DNA of 64,000 bases from Rhodococcus qingshengii JCM 15477 (GTDB lineage Bacteria; Actinomycetota; Actinomycetes; Mycobacteriales; Mycobacteriaceae), in contig NZ_CP096563.1 in assembly GCF_023221595.1 (NCBI RefSeq), forward strand, positions 3,677,501 through 3,741,500, given 5' to 3'. The notes under the pieces are model-generated. The model was not told the origin of the DNA, made no database searches, and saw only the letters and a list, made by a program, of their open reading frames with translations. The position numbers and the translations under genes are program-made. Positions within the stretch are counted from its first letter, which is position 1; every line of letters starts with the position of its first letter. Positions 1 through 11,028 of the stretch are shown here, piece by piece.

Positions 1-145
1 CCGCATTCTCTTCGATGAGCTGCGACAGCGCCTGCTCGACGAGGTCGAGGAATGCGTCGACCTCGTCCTCGTTGTAGCCACGCTTGCCGATAGGCGGCTT
101 GCTGAACGCAACGTTGTGCACGTCAGCTGGAGTCAGTTGCGGCAT
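1..145 (-). CDS. wag31: Wag31/DivIVA polar growth protein (N-terminal part only)
   Basis: Only the first 48 codons lie in the window; the rest runs off the left edge. The start ATG (complement of 143-145) follows an AAGGGAT-like ribosome site. The peptide opens [18 protein letters not shown] and continues with [19 protein letters not shown], the conserved DivIVA membrane-binding N-terminus. In mycolate-producing actinobacteria DivIVA/Wag31 is a coiled-coil scaffold at cell poles that directs tip growth. It is the last gene of the division cluster here. A 15-bp tandem duplication lies upstream, at 204-233. Confidence 0.95.
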   Translation of the reverse strand, partial: MPQLTPADVHNVAFSKPPIGKRGYNEDEVDAFLDLVEQALSQLIEENA

Positions 146-203
146 GGAAGGATCCCTTCACGCGTCATTTGGCGGTCTAGCAAGCATTCAGTTGCAACAC
201 AGT

Positions 204-233
204 CTACGTAGTGGCGAACTACGTAGTGGCGAA
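204..233. repeat. 15-bp perfect tandem duplication upstream of wag31
   Basis: The unit CTACGTAGTGGCGAA occurs twice back to back (204-218 and 219-233) in the 141-bp gap between yggT and wag31, about 60-90 bp upstream of the wag31 start. The unit contains the palindrome CTACGTAG. Function unknown. Confidence 0.9.
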
Positions 234-286
234 CCACTGGATGAGTTATGGCATCCATTCTGGCATACCACTCACTCGGACTGCGC

Positions 287-565
287 TCAGCGAACAACCG
301 ACATCAGGATGATGACGATGAAAAGCAAGACCATGATGGATAGATCCAAGCGAACTCCACCGAGGTTGATCGGGGGGATCAACCTGCGGAGCAGTTTCAC
401 CGGAGGATCGGTGATCGTAAAAATGGTTTCGAGAATGACTGCGACCAATCCGGTCGGTCGCCAATCTCTGGCAAACGAACGAACGAACTCGACGATCACT
501 CTGCCGATCAGCAACAGCCAGAAGACAACCAGCACCAGATAGATCACAGAGAGAAGCGCGTCCAC
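287..565 (-). CDS. YggT-family integral membrane protein
   Basis: A 92-residue protein when started at the GTG at 565 (VDALLSVIYLVLVV). The frame is open to 619, but the upstream part would translate through a strong hairpin (586-616), and 92 aa matches the usual size of the family. Two hydrophobic segments, near residues 4-22 and at the C-terminus, flank the conserved RDWRPTG and TDPPVKLLRRLIPP motifs. YggT proteins are small membrane proteins between sepF and wag31 in actinobacteria (Rv2146c position); their role is poorly known, and the link to division is inferred from position. Confidence 0.85.
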   Translation of the reverse strand: MDALLSVIYLVLVVFWLLLIGRVIVEFVRSFARDWRPTGLVAVILETIFTITDPPVKLLRRLIPPINLGGVRLDLSIMVLLFIVIILMSVVR

Positions 566-585
566 ACCCTCACTCTGCCTGACTT

Positions 586-616
586 CTGCGGTGTGTCCAA
601 AACAGACACACCGCAG
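586..616. terminator. Hairpin between sepF and yggT
   Basis: Perfect 12-bp arms CTGCGGTGTGTC / GACACACCGCAG with a 7-nt loop. It lies 139 bp beyond the sepF stop and 20 bp before the yggT start, so it could act as a terminator or attenuator splitting sepF from yggT-wag31. Confidence 0.65.
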
Positions 617-754
617 CAATTCCGGAACCGGTCCGCATCGAGTCCGTCTTGTAACGGCCGGCGATGGGTCCGAATGCGGCGTCCGCCGAGGCGGGCCGCC
701 GTTCGAATGTGCTCACGTCACCCCTGCTCAGGGGCCGGACTGCGGTCGAGACCA

Positions 755-1405
755 TCATTTCTGGCTGTAGAAACCCGTCTCGGCGATCCGACGGCGCTCC
801 TCGGCGGAAACGTCGATGTCGGCCGGTGAGAGAAGAAACACTTTGGTGGCTACCTTGTCGAAAGAACCACGCAATGCGAACGCCAGGCCGGCCGCGAAAT
901 CGACCAGACGCTTCGCGTCGGCGTTGCTCATGTCGACCAGATCCATGATGACGGGAGTGCCGTCCCGGAACCGCTCACCGATCGTGCGGGCCTCTGCGTA
1001 GCTCTGCGGACGCAGTGTCGTGATCTTGGCGAGCGGGCCGCCGTCGTCGACAACCGGCGCACGTCGCGCTTCGGGTCGCTCTGCGCGCGCGTCGACCGCG
1101 AGGTTGCCACGGCTTGCCGGGCGCGGCGCCATCGCCGGGCGGCTGCTGCGGCTGGGAACGGTGTCGACGCGGGGCCGGGAATCGTAGCGATCGAACTCCG
1201 CGTCCTCTTCGTCACGACGACTGGGCGCGTAGCTCGCCTTCGAGAAGGCAGGTTCGACGAACTCGCGGTCGTCGCGCTCGGCATAGCCGTCGTGACTACG
1301 ACGGGGTGCGCGGCGAGCCTGATCGGGCTCCTCCACGTATTCGTCCTCGTAGTCATCGAGGGGAACCATGCCGAAGTAAGCCTTGAACTTATGCAGGTTG
1401 CTCAT
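755..1405 (-). CDS. sepF: Cell division protein SepF
   Basis: 216 residues. The N-terminus [18 protein letters not shown] is the short membrane-associated helix region. An acidic and Arg-rich linker covers about residues 20-125. The C-terminal SepF fold (about 128-216) starts at [20 protein letters not shown] and includes [10 protein letters not shown] and [15 protein letters not shown]. SepF ties FtsZ filaments to the membrane through the FtsZ C-terminal tail; actinobacteria lack FtsA, and none is seen in this cluster. The start is supported by an AAGGAAGG site. An 85-bp gap separates it from the yggS-like gene. Confidence 0.96.
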   Translation of the reverse strand: MSNLHKFKAYFGMVPLDDYEDEYVEEPDQARRAPRRSHDGYAERDDREFVEPAFSKASYAPSRRDEEDAEFDRYDSRPRVDTVPSRSSRPAMAPRPASRGNLAVDARAERPEARRAPVVDDGGPLAKITTLRPQSYAEARTIGERFRDGTPVIMDLVDMSNADAKRLVDFAAGLAFALRGSFDKVATKVFLLSPADIDVSAEERRRIAETGFYSQK

Positions 1406-1490
1406 TGATCGACCTTCCTTGGCGCGGCGGAATCAATCCGACTGCGACCGGTCGCAGCGGTGTGGACGGGTTGGGCGATCACCTGAGCGA

Positions 1491-2240
1491 TCACCTCGAG
1501 ATTACTGGTCGTGAGCCGAGCAGTGCGGTTCCGACACGCACGCAGGTTGATCCGTGGCGCACTGCAGCCTCCAGATCGCCGGTCATACCGGCCGAGAGTT
1601 CGGTTGCCCGGGGATGCGATTCGAGGATCAAAAGATGTGCCCTGCGGAGGATTTCGAACTGCTCGTCCGGATCTGATCCAAGCGGCGGGACGGCCATCAG
1701 TCCCGCGAATTCGAGACCTTCGGCTGATTCGATCCGCTCGGCGAGAGGCGTTAGCTCGCCCGTCGGAACTCCGCCACGCGCGGGGTCTCCGTCGAGACTT
1801 ACCTGGATGAGCGCCCGGAGCGGCTCCGTGCGCTCACCGTCCGACAAAGCACTCAGCGCAGCCCGATCGAGTGCATCGACCAGTCGCGCACTGTCCACCG
1901 AGTGAATTGCATAGGCCCACTTCGCTACCGACCGAGCTTTGTTGCGCTGCAACTGTCCGATCATGTGCCAGCGAACCGGATCATCGATCGCGCCCGTCTG
2001 TGCAGCGCCGTCGAAGTCCGCGACCTTCTCCACTGCTTCCTGCTCACGAGACTCACCGAATTCACGGCAACCCAGTTCGTACAGGATTCGAGCGTCGGAC
2101 GCCGGAAAGAATTTGGTCACCGGCAGCAGTGCTACGTCGGAAACCTCGCGACCGGCGGCAAGGCAGGCGGCCGCCAATCGCGCCCTCACCGAGTCGAGTG
2201 CCGTCGATATTTCTGTCAGCCGCATTTCCGTCTCGCGCAT
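1491..2240 (-). CDS. YggS/PLPBP-family pyridoxal phosphate-binding protein
   Basis: 249 residues. Family signatures are the PLP lysine in LLPVTKFFPASD, GCREFGESREQE, RWHMIGQLQRNKAR, GLMAVPPLG and the C-terminal phosphate-binding part STCVRVGTALLGSRP. The family binds PLP on a TIM-barrel fold without known catalysis and keeps vitamin B6 and amino-acid pools balanced. It begins 6 bp after pgeF, so the two are probably co-transcribed. The start may be the ATG at 2240 or a second in-frame ATG five codons later. Confidence 0.93.
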   Translation of the reverse strand: MRETEMRLTEISTALDSVRARLAAACLAAGREVSDVALLPVTKFFPASDARILYELGCREFGESREQEAVEKVADFDGAAQTGAIDDPVRWHMIGQLQRNKARSVAKWAYAIHSVDSARLVDALDRAALSALSDGERTEPLRALIQVSLDGDPARGGVPTGELTPLAERIESAEGLEFAGLMAVPPLGSDPDEQFEILRRAHLLILESHPRATELSAGMTGDLEAAVRHGSTCVRVGTALLGSRPVISR

Positions 2241-2246
2241 TTCTGC

Positions 2247-3014
2247 CTAGACGGTTTCCTGCGCTGCGGGCGCTTCCATCCAGATCACTGCAGCTTGACG
2301 CCCGGTCAGAGATTCTCGGCGATGACTGAACAACGCGCGATCCTCGATCGTGCACCGCGGGTCCTCGGCGACACCGGACACACCCGCGGCGAGCAACTGC
2401 TTACGCAGTCCCGCACGCAGATCGAGCCCCGGCGTGCCCTTCTCGGTGCGAGTTGCGCTGCCCGGCAAGTGCTTTTCCACGTCCGCGCGCATCGCAGCGG
2501 GAACCTCGTACTGGCGTCCGCTCGCAGCCGGACCGAGGAAGGCGCCGATACGCGAAACGTCCGCGCCCTGACGCACCATCTCCGCGAGGACGCGCGGGAC
2601 GATACCGATGCGGGCACCGATCCGTCCGGCATGAACGGCCGCGATCACACCGGCCTCCTCGTCGGAGAGCAGAACGGGAACACAATCTGCACTGAGGGTG
2701 GCTAGCGCCAGGCCGGGAACAGTGGTGACCAGAGCATCCGTCACCGGAATCACTTCGTCGGTCGGTTCCGTCACGACAGTGACGTTGCGCGAATGGATTT
2801 GTTCCATCCACACGAGATGGTCAGGCTCGACGCCTATTTCGCGTGCCAGACGTCGGCGATTCGCATCGACGGCTGCCGGATCGTCTCCGACGTGATCGCC
2901 CAGATTGAACGACTCGTACGGTGACGCGGAAACACCACCGGCTCGGCTGGTCACGACGCGGCGAATGCGGGTGCGGGTGGTCGACTTCTCGGTACTCAAG
3001 ATAAGTGTGCTCAC
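2247..3014 (-). CDS. pgeF: YfiH/PgeF-family laccase-domain protein (peptidoglycan editing factor)
   Basis: 255 residues. The multicopper-oxidoreductase-like YfiH domain spans the protein; conserved blocks are VTSRAGGVSASPYESFNLG, HSRNV, SADCVPVLL, AAVHAGR, GPAASGRQYEV and the C-terminal CTIED...FSHRRES. The Cys and two His residues typical of the metal site are present. In other bacteria PgeF/YfiH removes wrongly incorporated L-Ser from UDP-MurNAc precursors, which fits its place beside ftsZ and the mur genes. The ftsZ hairpin at 3064-3100 lies upstream, so it may have its own promoter. Confidence 0.92.
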   Translation of the reverse strand: MSTLILSTEKSTTRTRIRRVVTSRAGGVSASPYESFNLGDHVGDDPAAVDANRRRLAREIGVEPDHLVWMEQIHSRNVTVVTEPTDEVIPVTDALVTTVPGLALATLSADCVPVLLSDEEAGVIAAVHAGRIGARIGIVPRVLAEMVRQGADVSRIGAFLGPAASGRQYEVPAAMRADVEKHLPGSATRTEKGTPGLDLRAGLRKQLLAAGVSGVAEDPRCTIEDRALFSHRRESLTGRQAAVIWMEAPAAQETV

Positions 3015-3063
3015 AAACGTCGAAAGTTGTCGTCCGGCTCAGACGTGACCGGACATCCAGTCA

Positions 3064-3100
3064 AGAACAGGGTACCCAGAAATTCCGGGCACCCTGTTCT
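3064..3100 (-). terminator. Hairpin after ftsZ
   Basis: Arms AGAACAGGGT / ACCCTGTTCT extended inward by CCC/GGG and GAA/TTC with single mismatches. It lies 22 bp past the ftsZ stop and 50 bp before pgeF, consistent with full or partial termination of ftsZ transcripts. Confidence 0.75.
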
Positions 3101-3122
3101 CGAAACTGTTTGTAGCCCTACG

Positions 3123-4310
3123 TCAGCGACGCATGAAGACCGGCACGTCGACGTCGTCGTCGCCCTCGTCTTCCTGGACCGGCGCATGGCGGGGGCCACC
3201 GATCGGAGGCAAGCTGCCCGAACCGGTGGTCTCGCGCGCTGCGGAAATCGGCTGCTCGCCAGCAGGTTCGGCGGCCACCGGCGACCGGCCGACCTCACCC
3301 GCGCGCCCGGCGCCGATAGCTCCACGTCCCTGCGCGGTCGACTCCACGGGACGACGAGCCGGAGCTCCTCCGTCGAATCCCGCAGCGATGACCGTCACAC
3401 GAACCTCGTCACCGAGTGAATCGTCGATGACCGTTCCGAAGATGATGTTGGCGTCGATGTGGGCAGCTTCCTGCACCAGCGAAGCCGCCTCGTTGATCTC
3501 GAACAGGCCCAGATCGCTACCGCCGGCGATCGACAGAAGCACGCCGCGGGCGCCTTCCATCGAAGCTTCGAGGAGCGGGGAATTGATCGCGGATTCCGCC
3601 GCCTTGATCGCGCGTCCCTCACCCCGCGAGGAACCGATTCCCATCAACGCACTACCGGCACCGGACATGACACCCTTGACGTCCGCGAAGTCGACGTTGA
3701 TCAGACCCGGAGTGGTGATGAGGTCGGTGATGCCCTGGACGCCGTTGAGGAGAACCTCGTCCGCGCTGCGGAACGCGTCCATCAGGCTGACGGCCGCGTC
3801 ACCCAGCTGGAGCAGGCGATCGTTGGGAATGACGATCAGCGTGTCGCAGGACTCGCGGAGCGCCTGGATTCCGGTATCCGCCTGTCCCCCACGACGCTTG
3901 CCCTCGAAGGAGAACGGCCGAGTCACGACGCCGACGGTGAGTGCGCCCAGCTTCCGGGCGATGCTTGCCACGACAGGGGCACCACCGGTTCCGGTGCCAC
4001 CACCCTCGCCTGCGGTCACGAACACCATGTCGGCGCCCTTGATGACCTCTTCGATCTCGTCCTTGTGATCTTCGGCTGCCTTGCGACCCACTTCCGGGTC
4101 GGCACCGGCGCCGAGGCCACGGGTCAATTCACGACCGACGTCGAGCTTGACGTCGGCGTCACTCATCAGAAGGGCTTGCGCGTCCGTGTTGACCGCGATG
4201 AACTCGACTCCCTTGAGTCCCTGTTCGATCATGCGGTTGACTGCGTTCACGCCGCCGCCGCCGATGCCGACGACCTTGATTACGGCGAGGTAGTTGTGCG
4301 GGGGCGTCAT
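3123..4310 (-). CDS. ftsZ: Cell division GTPase FtsZ
   Basis: 395 residues. The tubulin-like GTPase fold has [16 protein letters not shown] at the N-terminus, the tubulin signature [10 protein letters not shown] near residues 103-112, and the T7 loop NVDFADVK. A variable linker (about 320-380) leads to the conserved tail [12 protein letters not shown] that binds SepF and, in mycobacteria, FtsW. FtsZ forms the cytokinetic ring. It is separated from ftsQ by a 240-bp gap, so a dedicated promoter is likely. Confidence 0.98.
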   Translation of the reverse strand: MTPPHNYLAVIKVVGIGGGGVNAVNRMIEQGLKGVEFIAVNTDAQALLMSDADVKLDVGRELTRGLGAGADPEVGRKAAEDHKDEIEEVIKGADMVFVTAGEGGGTGTGGAPVVASIARKLGALTVGVVTRPFSFEGKRRGGQADTGIQALRESCDTLIVIPNDRLLQLGDAAVSLMDAFRSADEVLLNGVQGITDLITTPGLINVDFADVKGVMSGAGSALMGIGSSRGEGRAIKAAESAINSPLLEASMEGARGVLLSIAGGSDLGLFEINEAASLVQEAAHIDANIIFGTVIDDSLGDEVRVTVIAAGFDGGAPARRPVESTAQGRGAIGAGRAGEVGRSPVAAEPAGEQPISAARETTGSGSLPPIGGPRHAPVQEDEGDDDVDVPVFMRR

Positions 4311-4349
4311 CGGCTCTCGCCTTCCGTGTCGTGTTTCACGCTGCTTGTC

Positions 4350-4398
4350 AGTGCTGCTGTCTTTTTACTGCTGCTGTATTTGTCACTGCTGGTGTTCG
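4350..4398. repeat. Imperfect 17-18 bp tandem repeats upstream of ftsZ
   Basis: Three degenerate units share the core ACTGCTGCTGT followed by T-rich sequence, at 4350-4366, 4367-4384 and 4385-4398. The gap 4311-4550 also holds an AACCCT/AGGGTT inverted repeat at 4404-4409 and 4423-4428. The region should contain the ftsZ promoter and leader. Confidence 0.6.
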
Positions 4399-4550
4399 AG
4401 ATAAACCCTAAACCTCAACCACAGGGTTAGAGTTATGTCAAGTATTCGATCTGAAACGAAACGCTATGCACCGTCGTCGCGTTCCGCCATTAGGCGCGCC
4501 GAGACACACCGAAGTATTTGCTGCGCACTGACGCACGGCTGCACCGGGCG

Positions 4551-5357
4551 CTATCGCACCGTCGGCAGATCAGGACTGGACACGTCGTACGTCTGCCCCG
4601 GTTGGGTCAACAGCGGAAGCGTCACAGCAGCCTTACGATCCGAGTGCTCGACACCGCCCCAGTTTACGACGCGACCGTCGAGCAGAGTCAGCGTGACACT
4701 CGAAATCGACCGAGCGGCAACCTCTCCCACCTGAAATCTCAGATCCGGCGGCAACACCGACAACACCTCGAGCGCGGCAAGCGTCGGCTCGTCGTTCCAC
4801 CCGGGCGTCGGTGTCACCAGACGCGGAACCCCGGGCGGCGGGACGCCCATCTCGAAGTCGACGCCCTTCTCGTCCAGCAGGTGTGCACCCTCGGGTGAGT
4901 CGACGAAGACGACCGGTACCCGTTCGGTGACGGTGACGCGGATAGTCGACGGATACATCCGCTGCACACGAGCCGAGGCCACCTTCGGAATCGTCGCCAC
5001 ACGTGCGGCGGCGGCGCCGGTGTCTACCCGCATCAACGGCTGACCGGTCGGTACGGCCAGGAGCGAAAGGATCTGTTCCTCACTGACGGTCGTCGCACCG
5101 AGAACTTCGGTGCCCCGGACCGAGAGCACCGGAGACAACCAAGCCGTCAACGCAATTCCCACCACCAGCACGATTGCCAGCGGTGCCACGATCAGCGGTC
5201 GCTTGAACCACCTACGAGTCGGTGTGGGTTCGGGAGCCGGCTCCGTCGACCGCGTCGAGTATCGCGATTCGGTGCGAGTACTGCGCCGACGCGTACTGGT
5301 GGCTTGTCTGGCTCGAGGATCTCGACGCCCGCGCCGACTTCGTGCGTCGGGTGTCAT
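4551..5357 (-). CDS. ftsQ: Cell division protein FtsQ
   Basis: 268 residues: a very basic cytoplasmic N-terminus (1-52), one transmembrane helix (about 54-74, [19 protein letters not shown]), a POTRA domain starting [20 protein letters not shown], and the FtsQ C-terminal domain. FtsQ is a bitopic divisome protein linking early and late components. Its start overlaps the murC stop by 4 bp, giving translational coupling. Confidence 0.95.
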   Translation of the reverse strand: MTPDARSRRGRRDPRARQATSTRRRSTRTESRYSTRSTEPAPEPTPTRRWFKRPLIVAPLAIVLVVGIALTAWLSPVLSVRGTEVLGATTVSEEQILSLLAVPTGQPLMRVDTGAAAARVATIPKVASARVQRMYPSTIRVTVTERVPVVFVDSPEGAHLLDEKGVDFEMGVPPPGVPRLVTPTPGWNDEPTLAALEVLSVLPPDLRFQVGEVAARSISSVTLTLLDGRVVNWGGVEHSDRKAAVTLPLLTQPGQTYDVSSPDLPTVR

Positions 5358-6862
5358 CGCGGCGCGGGATGCGGCGCCGAACGCAAAGCATCGAGGATCT
5401 GTTTGCCGAGCATGGTCACGTCACCGGCACCCATCGTGATGACGATGTCGCCGGGGTGAGCCAACGCCGCCACCTGCTTCGGCGCCTGTGACAGATCCGG
5501 TTGATAGTGAACAGGTTTCGTGACCGACTGAGCGACCAGCGCACCACTGACGCCCGGCATCGGCTCTTCGCGAGCGCCGTAGACATCGAGAACGACAACC
5601 TCGTCGGCCAAGTCCAGCGCCTGCGCGAACTCCTCGGCAAACGCGGCGGTGCGTGAATAGAGATGAGGTTGGAAGACCACGATCACGCGTCCGGCTGCCG
5701 AATTGGTCGACGACGAATCGTCCTCCGGTCGAACCAGATCCGCCGCCGCGCCGAGAACCGCACGAACTTCGGTCGGATGGTGGGCGTAGTCGTCGAACAC
5801 CCGGACACCACGCTCGCGGCCGGTGAACTGGAACCGGCGGTGTACGCCACCGAATCCGGCGAGCCCCTCGACGATCTCCTCCGTCTCGGCGCCGGCGTCA
5901 CGGGCAGCCAGTAGAGCCGCAAGTGCGTTGAGCGCCATGTGACGACCCGGCACTGCCATCCGCACGGTTCGCGCGGCGCTCTCGCCCGCCAGGTGGAACT
6001 GCAGGACTCCCCCGACGTCGTGCGCATGGAAGCCCAGTAGTCGGACTCCGACCTCGACACCGTCGACAGGCTCGAAGGCGGTGCCCGCCTCCACTTCCTG
6101 CGCGTCTGCCGATCCGTAACCGAGTACCCGGATGTCCGAACGGCCCGAGGCCACGATTCGCTTCGCGAGATCCGCCGATCCCGGGTCGTCGAGGCAAGCA
6201 ATCAAGAGCCCACCCGGACGCAACTTGTCGACAAAATCGTCGAACACCTTCACATACGCTTCGACACTCCCGAAATAGTCGAGGTGATCGGCCTCGATGT
6301 TGGTCACGACGATCACGTTGGGGTCGTACTGCAGCAGCGACCCGTCACTCTCGTCCGCCTCCGCGACAAAGACGTCACCGCTGCCGTGATGGGCATTCGT
6401 TCCCGCTTCGTTGAGTTCGCCGCCAACGGCGAACGAAGGGTCGAATCCACAGTGCTGCAGGGCGACCACGAGCATCGAGGTCGTCGACGTCTTGCCGTGT
6501 GTACCCGAAACCAGGAACGTGCGATTGCCCTGCATCAGTGATGCAAGGACAGCCGGACGAAGAATCACCGGGATTCCGCGGCGAGCGGCCTCGACGAGTT
6601 CCGGGTTGTCCTTCGGGATAGCCGCGTGCGTCGTGACGACGACGGTCGGACCACCCGGCAGCAGGTCGAGAGCATCGGCGTCGTGGCCGATCCGGACCTG
6701 CGCCCCGCGTGCACGGAGCGCCAGGACTCCTCGGCTCTCCTTGGCGTCCGAACCCGAGACGAGGCCCCCGCGGGAAAGCAGAATTCGCGCGATGCCGGAC
6801 ATACCGGCACCGCCGATTCCGACCATGTGTACTCGCTCGAGGTGGGCGGGCAGCGCGGTCAT
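5354..6862 (-). CDS. murC: UDP-N-acetylmuramate--L-alanine ligase MurC
   Basis: 502 residues, normal length. The N-terminal Rossmann domain has [16 protein letters not shown]; the ATP-binding P-loop is [26 protein letters not shown] and [13 protein letters not shown] are MurC hallmarks. It adds L-Ala to UDP-MurNAc, the first amino acid of the peptidoglycan stem peptide, in the cytoplasm. It overlaps murG and ftsQ by 4 bp each. Confidence 0.98.
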   Translation of the reverse strand: MTALPAHLERVHMVGIGGAGMSGIARILLSRGGLVSGSDAKESRGVLALRARGAQVRIGHDADALDLLPGGPTVVVTTHAAIPKDNPELVEAARRGIPVILRPAVLASLMQGNRTFLVSGTHGKTSTTSMLVVALQHCGFDPSFAVGGELNEAGTNAHHGSGDVFVAEADESDGSLLQYDPNVIVVTNIEADHLDYFGSVEAYVKVFDDFVDKLRPGGLLIACLDDPGSADLAKRIVASGRSDIRVLGYGSADAQEVEAGTAFEPVDGVEVGVRLLGFHAHDVGGVLQFHLAGESAARTVRMAVPGRHMALNALAALLAARDAGAETEEIVEGLAGFGGVHRRFQFTGRERGVRVFDDYAHHPTEVRAVLGAAADLVRPEDDSSSTNSAAGRVIVVFQPHLYSRTAAFAEEFAQALDLADEVVVLDVYGAREEPMPGVSGALVAQSVTKPVHYQPDLSQAPKQVAALAHPGDIVITMGAGDVTMLGKQILDALRSAPHPAPR

Positions 6863-8028
6863 CGGTTTCCCCTTGCGTTTTCCTGGACGGCGTTTTCCTT
6901 TGCCGCGATGTCGAGCACGATCCGTGCGATCTCGGTTGCCGCGGTGCGGTGCCCGACGTTGGCAGCACCACTGCTCATCTTGTCGAGGCGCGCGCTGTCG
7001 CTCAGCATCGGGACGACGGTACCGGCGACGAACGTCGGCGTGAGCTCGTTGTCGGAGACGATGATCGCACCGCCCGCTGCGACAACGGGTTTCGCGTTGA
7101 GTTCCTGCTCACCATTGCCGTGCGGCAACGGAACGTAGACGGCCGGAAGCCCGACCGCCGAGACCTCGGCGACCGTCATCGCGCCCGAACGACAGATAGT
7201 CGCGTCGGCTGCGGCATACGCGAGATCCATCCGCGAAAGATAAGGAACAGCCACATACGGTGCCGTCTCCGAGTACTGCGTGACTTCGAGAGAGTTCTTG
7301 GGTCCGTGTGCGTGAAGGACCGAGATCCCGGCCTTCGCCAGTTCTTCCGCTGCTCCGGACACCGCGTCGTTGAGCGACTTCGCGCCTTGCGATCCGCCGA
7401 AGACGAGCAGAACGGGACCGTCCTGAGGTAGTCCGAAGTACTCGCGAGCTTGCGAGCGGAGTCCCGCTCGATCGAAATTGGCGATCGACGCGCGAACCGG
7501 GATGCCAACGATCTCGGCGTCCTGATCGCCGCGGTTCTTCACTCCGGAACCCGGAACAGCAGCAAGCACCCGCGTCGCCAGGCGAGCACCGATCTTGTTC
7601 GCGATGCCGGCACTGGCGTTCGCCTCGTGGATGACGATCGGAATCTTGCGGCGGCGCCGAAGAACACCACCACGTGCGGCAAGATACGCCGGAAGCGCGA
7701 CGTAACCACCGAAACCGACGATCACGTCGGCGTCGACGGAATCGAGTACCTCGCGGGTCTTGCGCACCGAGGCGAGGATGCGTGTCGGCAGTTTGACGAG
7801 ATCCATCGTGGGCTTACGAGGAAGCGGAACCGGGGGAATGAGCTCGAGCGTGTACCCGCGAGCCGGCACCAAGGTGGTTTCGAGACCACGCGCCGTCCCG
7901 AGCGCAGTGATTCTGGTGTCGGGCGCAGCGGCCTTGACCGCGTCCGCGACAGCAAGTGCGGGTTCGATGTGACCAGCCGTGCCTCCCCCTGCCACCACTA
8001 CCGACAGAGCCGATTTGTTGCCGCTCAC
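6859..8028 (-). CDS. murG: Lipid II synthase MurG
   Basis: 389 residues. A GT28 glycosyltransferase with the glycine-rich loop [20 protein letters not shown] at the N-terminus, [27 protein letters not shown] and a donor-binding region around [20 protein letters not shown]. It transfers GlcNAc from UDP-GlcNAc to lipid I at the inner membrane face. It overlaps ftsW and murC by 4 bp. Confidence 0.98.
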   Translation of the reverse strand: MSGNKSALSVVVAGGGTAGHIEPALAVADAVKAAAPDTRITALGTARGLETTLVPARGYTLELIPPVPLPRKPTMDLVKLPTRILASVRKTREVLDSVDADVIVGFGGYVALPAYLAARGGVLRRRRKIPIVIHEANASAGIANKIGARLATRVLAAVPGSGVKNRGDQDAEIVGIPVRASIANFDRAGLRSQAREYFGLPQDGPVLLVFGGSQGAKSLNDAVSGAAEELAKAGISVLHAHGPKNSLEVTQYSETAPYVAVPYLSRMDLAYAAADATICRSGAMTVAEVSAVGLPAVYVPLPHGNGEQELNAKPVVAAGGAIIVSDNELTPTFVAGTVVPMLSDSARLDKMSSGAANVGHRTAATEIARIVLDIAAKENAVQENARGNR

Positions 8029-9503
8029 CTACGAATTCCTCGCTCTCGAACTTCTCGTGGATCTTGTGCCCTACGTGTCGGCGCCTGCCGACGCTGACCA
8101 TTCTGCCCTCCCGCGGTGCGCTTCCGTGACCCAGCGGCCGCACCTCGGTTGGAATCCGAGGAAGGGCGAGCACCTTGATCTGCCCGCTTGCGTCGATCGC
8201 CCGTCTCGATCGCGCGCCGGCCGTCGCGTCCGCGTGCCGGTTCGATCTGCCGTGCGGGCTTCGGTCGACGGATCGGCCGGCCCCCTGACGGCGGGTGGTA
8301 CAGCACGGGCTTCGGCAGTCTGAGCAACTTCGAGATCTTGCCGTCCTGCCCGGAGTTCAGAGCGGCAACTGCTTCGGGCTCGTGGCGCGCTGCATTGGCG
8401 ATGACACCGAACATGAACAATGTGATCGCCAAGGACGAACCGCCGGCGGAGACCAAGGGCAACTGGAGTCCGGTCACCGGCAGCAGTCCGATGACGTAAC
8501 CGATGTTGATCATTGCCTGGCCGACGATCCAGGTAGTTGCAGTGGCCGACAGGAGCCGCCAGAACGGATCGATGCTGCGGGCTGCGATCCGCAATCCCGT
8601 GTAGACGAATACAGCGAACAAACCGATCACCACTGCGCAGCCGACAAATCCCAACTCTTCGCCGATGATCGCGAAGATGAAGTCGTTGTGCGCGTTGGGT
8701 AGGTAGTTCCACTTGGCGACGCTCTGACCGAGTCCGCGTCCGAAAAAGCCCCCGTCGGCGAGCGAATACAAAGCCTGCTTGGCCTGATAGTTGTTGCCCT
8801 GCAGGTCGTCGCTCTTGTTGAAGAAGGCTTGAACTCGATCGGAACGATAACCGGCCGTCATCGCCAGCACGCCCGCCACGACGACGCCCGTCACCGCGAT
8901 CGAGCCGAAGAGCTTCAGTGGCAGCCCACCGAACCACAGCAGGGCCCCGACGATGATTCCCAATGCGATGGTCGTACTGAGGTTCGGTTGCGCGACGACC
9001 AGCGCGAAGACCAGCATTGCTGCGGGCACGAGCGGAATCAGGATCGACTTCACGGATCGGTCGTCCGGCCGCCGCGAAGCCAACAGATGGGCGCCCCAGA
9101 TCGCCAACGCGACCTTCATGATTTCCGAGGGCTGCACCGAGAACCCGCCGACGTTGAACCAGCGACGCGCGCCCTGCGCTTCTGTGCCGATTCCCGGAAT
9201 CAGGACGAGTACCAGCATGATCAGCACGACGACGAACAGCGGAAACGAATACTGCCGGAGCACTCTCGCCGGGATCCGCAGCGCGACGTAGAAGAGCACA
9301 GCTCCGAGAATCGCGAAGATCAACTGCTGGGTGAACAACGAATACGCCGAGCCACCGGACACGTACTGCTCGACGCTCGACGCCGACAGAACCATCACGA
9401 GCCCCAAGACAGTCAACATCGTGGCAATCGTCACCACCAGGTGGAACGACGCCAACGGCCGCGCCAACCAGGCACCGATTCGGGTCTTGGGACCCTTGGT
9501 CAT
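8025..9503 (-). CDS. ftsW: SEDS-family peptidoglycan polymerase FtsW
   Basis: 492 residues with about ten transmembrane helices between residues 20 and 375. SEDS motifs include YNPAHND-like [20 protein letters not shown] and [18 protein letters not shown]. FtsW polymerises lipid II at the septum together with FtsI. The last roughly 95 residues form an Arg/Lys/Gln-rich, probably disordered cytoplasmic tail. It overlaps murD and murG by 4 bp. Confidence 0.97.
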   Translation of the reverse strand: MTKGPKTRIGAWLARPLASFHLVVTIATMLTVLGLVMVLSASSVEQYVSGGSAYSLFTQQLIFAILGAVLFYVALRIPARVLRQYSFPLFVVVLIMLVLVLIPGIGTEAQGARRWFNVGGFSVQPSEIMKVALAIWGAHLLASRRPDDRSVKSILIPLVPAAMLVFALVVAQPNLSTTIALGIIVGALLWFGGLPLKLFGSIAVTGVVVAGVLAMTAGYRSDRVQAFFNKSDDLQGNNYQAKQALYSLADGGFFGRGLGQSVAKWNYLPNAHNDFIFAIIGEELGFVGCAVVIGLFAVFVYTGLRIAARSIDPFWRLLSATATTWIVGQAMINIGYVIGLLPVTGLQLPLVSAGGSSLAITLFMFGVIANAARHEPEAVAALNSGQDGKISKLLRLPKPVLYHPPSGGRPIRRPKPARQIEPARGRDGRRAIETGDRRKRADQGARPSSDSNRGAAAGSRKRTAGGQNGQRRQAPTRRAQDPREVRERGIRR

Positions 9504-11023
9504 CGCAAGTTCCCGGCTTGGCCAAGCGAATCCGTGAACGGATCGGGTAATGCGGCTACGGCGGCGGCGAAGCTGTCACCACGATGTCCGTAGCTGGCGA
9601 ACATGTCCAAGGACGCCGCGGCCGGGGCGAGTACAACTGCATCACCGGGGGACGCCAACTCGGCAGCTTCGACTACCACTGCGGCCATGACGGCATCCGC
9701 GTCGGCACCCGACGGCAGCCGGATGGTGAGAGTCGAGTTGCTGCTGTTTTCGCTCACCACTGCATCGTCCCCCGACATCACGTGCACCACGGGAACATCG
9801 GGTGCGTGTCGCGCGAGCGCGTCCTCGATCACACCAGCGTCACGCCCGAGAAGGACAGCGCCGGAGAGTCGAGGGCCGACTTCGCTCACCAATTGGTCGA
9901 CGCTGGCTCCCTTGAGCAGACCGCCTGCAACCCAGACGACGCGATCGTGCGCGAGTATCGACGGTCTGGCTGCGTGCGGATTGGTGGCCTTGGAGTCGTC
10001 GATGTACACAACGGACCCGACACGGCCGACCAGCGCCCCTCGGTGTGGGCCGACCTTGTGTGCGGCCAGACCGCGTTCGACGACGTCTGCCTCGAATCCG
10101 AGTGCCCGCGCCAAGGCGGCGGCGGCCAGCGCGTCCATGACGCCTGCCGGGCCGGCGGGATCTATCGACGCTGCTTCGGCCAAGCGGACGTGATCGCCGA
10201 ATGCGTTGTCCACGAGGTGTCCCGCTTCGACACCCAGTTCCCCTTCGCCCGGTTCACCCAATCTGAACCCGGTGACAATGTCTGCAGTTGCGCGAGTTCC
10301 CAGTTCGGAAGCGATTGCGTCATCGAGGCCGACCACCGCGACCTTTCCGCTCAGCGCCCGCGACTTGGCCTCGGCGTACGCGCTCATTCCGCCGTGCCAG
10401 TCGAGGTGATCCTCGGCGACGTTGAGGACCACGCCGGCATCCGGACGCACCGAAGGCGCCCAGTGCAATTGGAAGGACGACAGTTCGACAGCGAGGTACT
10501 CCACGCGCGGCGACGTCTCGGCGAGTGCGTCGAGTATCGGCAGCCCGATGTTTCCGCAGGCTCGGCCGACAACTCCAGCGGCGTCGAGAATCGAGGCCAG
10601 CATCGACGTCGTCGTGGTCTTTCCGTTCGTCCCCGTCACGACGAGCCATTTACGGGGTGTGCCGAAGTGCCCGCTGTGGTCGACGCGCCAGGAGAACTCG
10701 ACGTCTCCCCAGATGGGAATCCCGTGACCGGCGGCGGCTGCAAGGATCGGTGCATCCGGCCGAAAGCCCGGACTGGTGACGACGAGCCCGTACTCGGTGA
10801 TCGAATCCGGAGCATCCTCGATCGAGGTGGTGGTCACCATGCCCGCGCCGAGCTCCGCGCAGCGCTCCGCGAAGTCCAAGGTCGAATCGGCAACCGTCAC
10901 GACAGCACCGAGGGCGACGAGAGGTTCGATGGTCGCTTGACCGGACACCCGCCCACCGGCGACCAGCACTCGCGTACCGCGGAGCCAGGACAGGTCGTTC
11001 TCGGAATCCGCTGAGCTGGTCAT
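9500..11023 (-). CDS. murD: UDP-N-acetylmuramoylalanine--D-glutamate ligase MurD
   Basis: 507 residues. The P-loop is [30 protein letters not shown] and [13 protein letters not shown] are conserved Mur ligase blocks. It adds D-Glu to UDP-MurNAc-L-Ala. It begins 5 bp after mraY and overlaps ftsW by 4 bp. Confidence 0.98.
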   Translation of the reverse strand: MTSSADSENDLSWLRGTRVLVAGGRVSGQATIEPLVALGAVVTVADSTLDFAERCAELGAGMVTTTSIEDAPDSITEYGLVVTSPGFRPDAPILAAAAGHGIPIWGDVEFSWRVDHSGHFGTPRKWLVVTGTNGKTTTTSMLASILDAAGVVGRACGNIGLPILDALAETSPRVEYLAVELSSFQLHWAPSVRPDAGVVLNVAEDHLDWHGGMSAYAEAKSRALSGKVAVVGLDDAIASELGTRATADIVTGFRLGEPGEGELGVEAGHLVDNAFGDHVRLAEAASIDPAGPAGVMDALAAAALARALGFEADVVERGLAAHKVGPHRGALVGRVGSVVYIDDSKATNPHAARPSILAHDRVVWVAGGLLKGASVDQLVSEVGPRLSGAVLLGRDAGVIEDALARHAPDVPVVHVMSGDDAVVSENSSNSTLTIRLPSGADADAVMAAVVVEAAELASPGDAVVLAPAAASLDMFASYGHRGDSFAAAVAALPDPFTDSLGQAGNLR

Positions 11024-11028
11024 GGTTT

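Noticed and set aside
9584..11014. 476-codon open frame opposite murD
   Set aside because: Antisense shadow of an intact murD gene.
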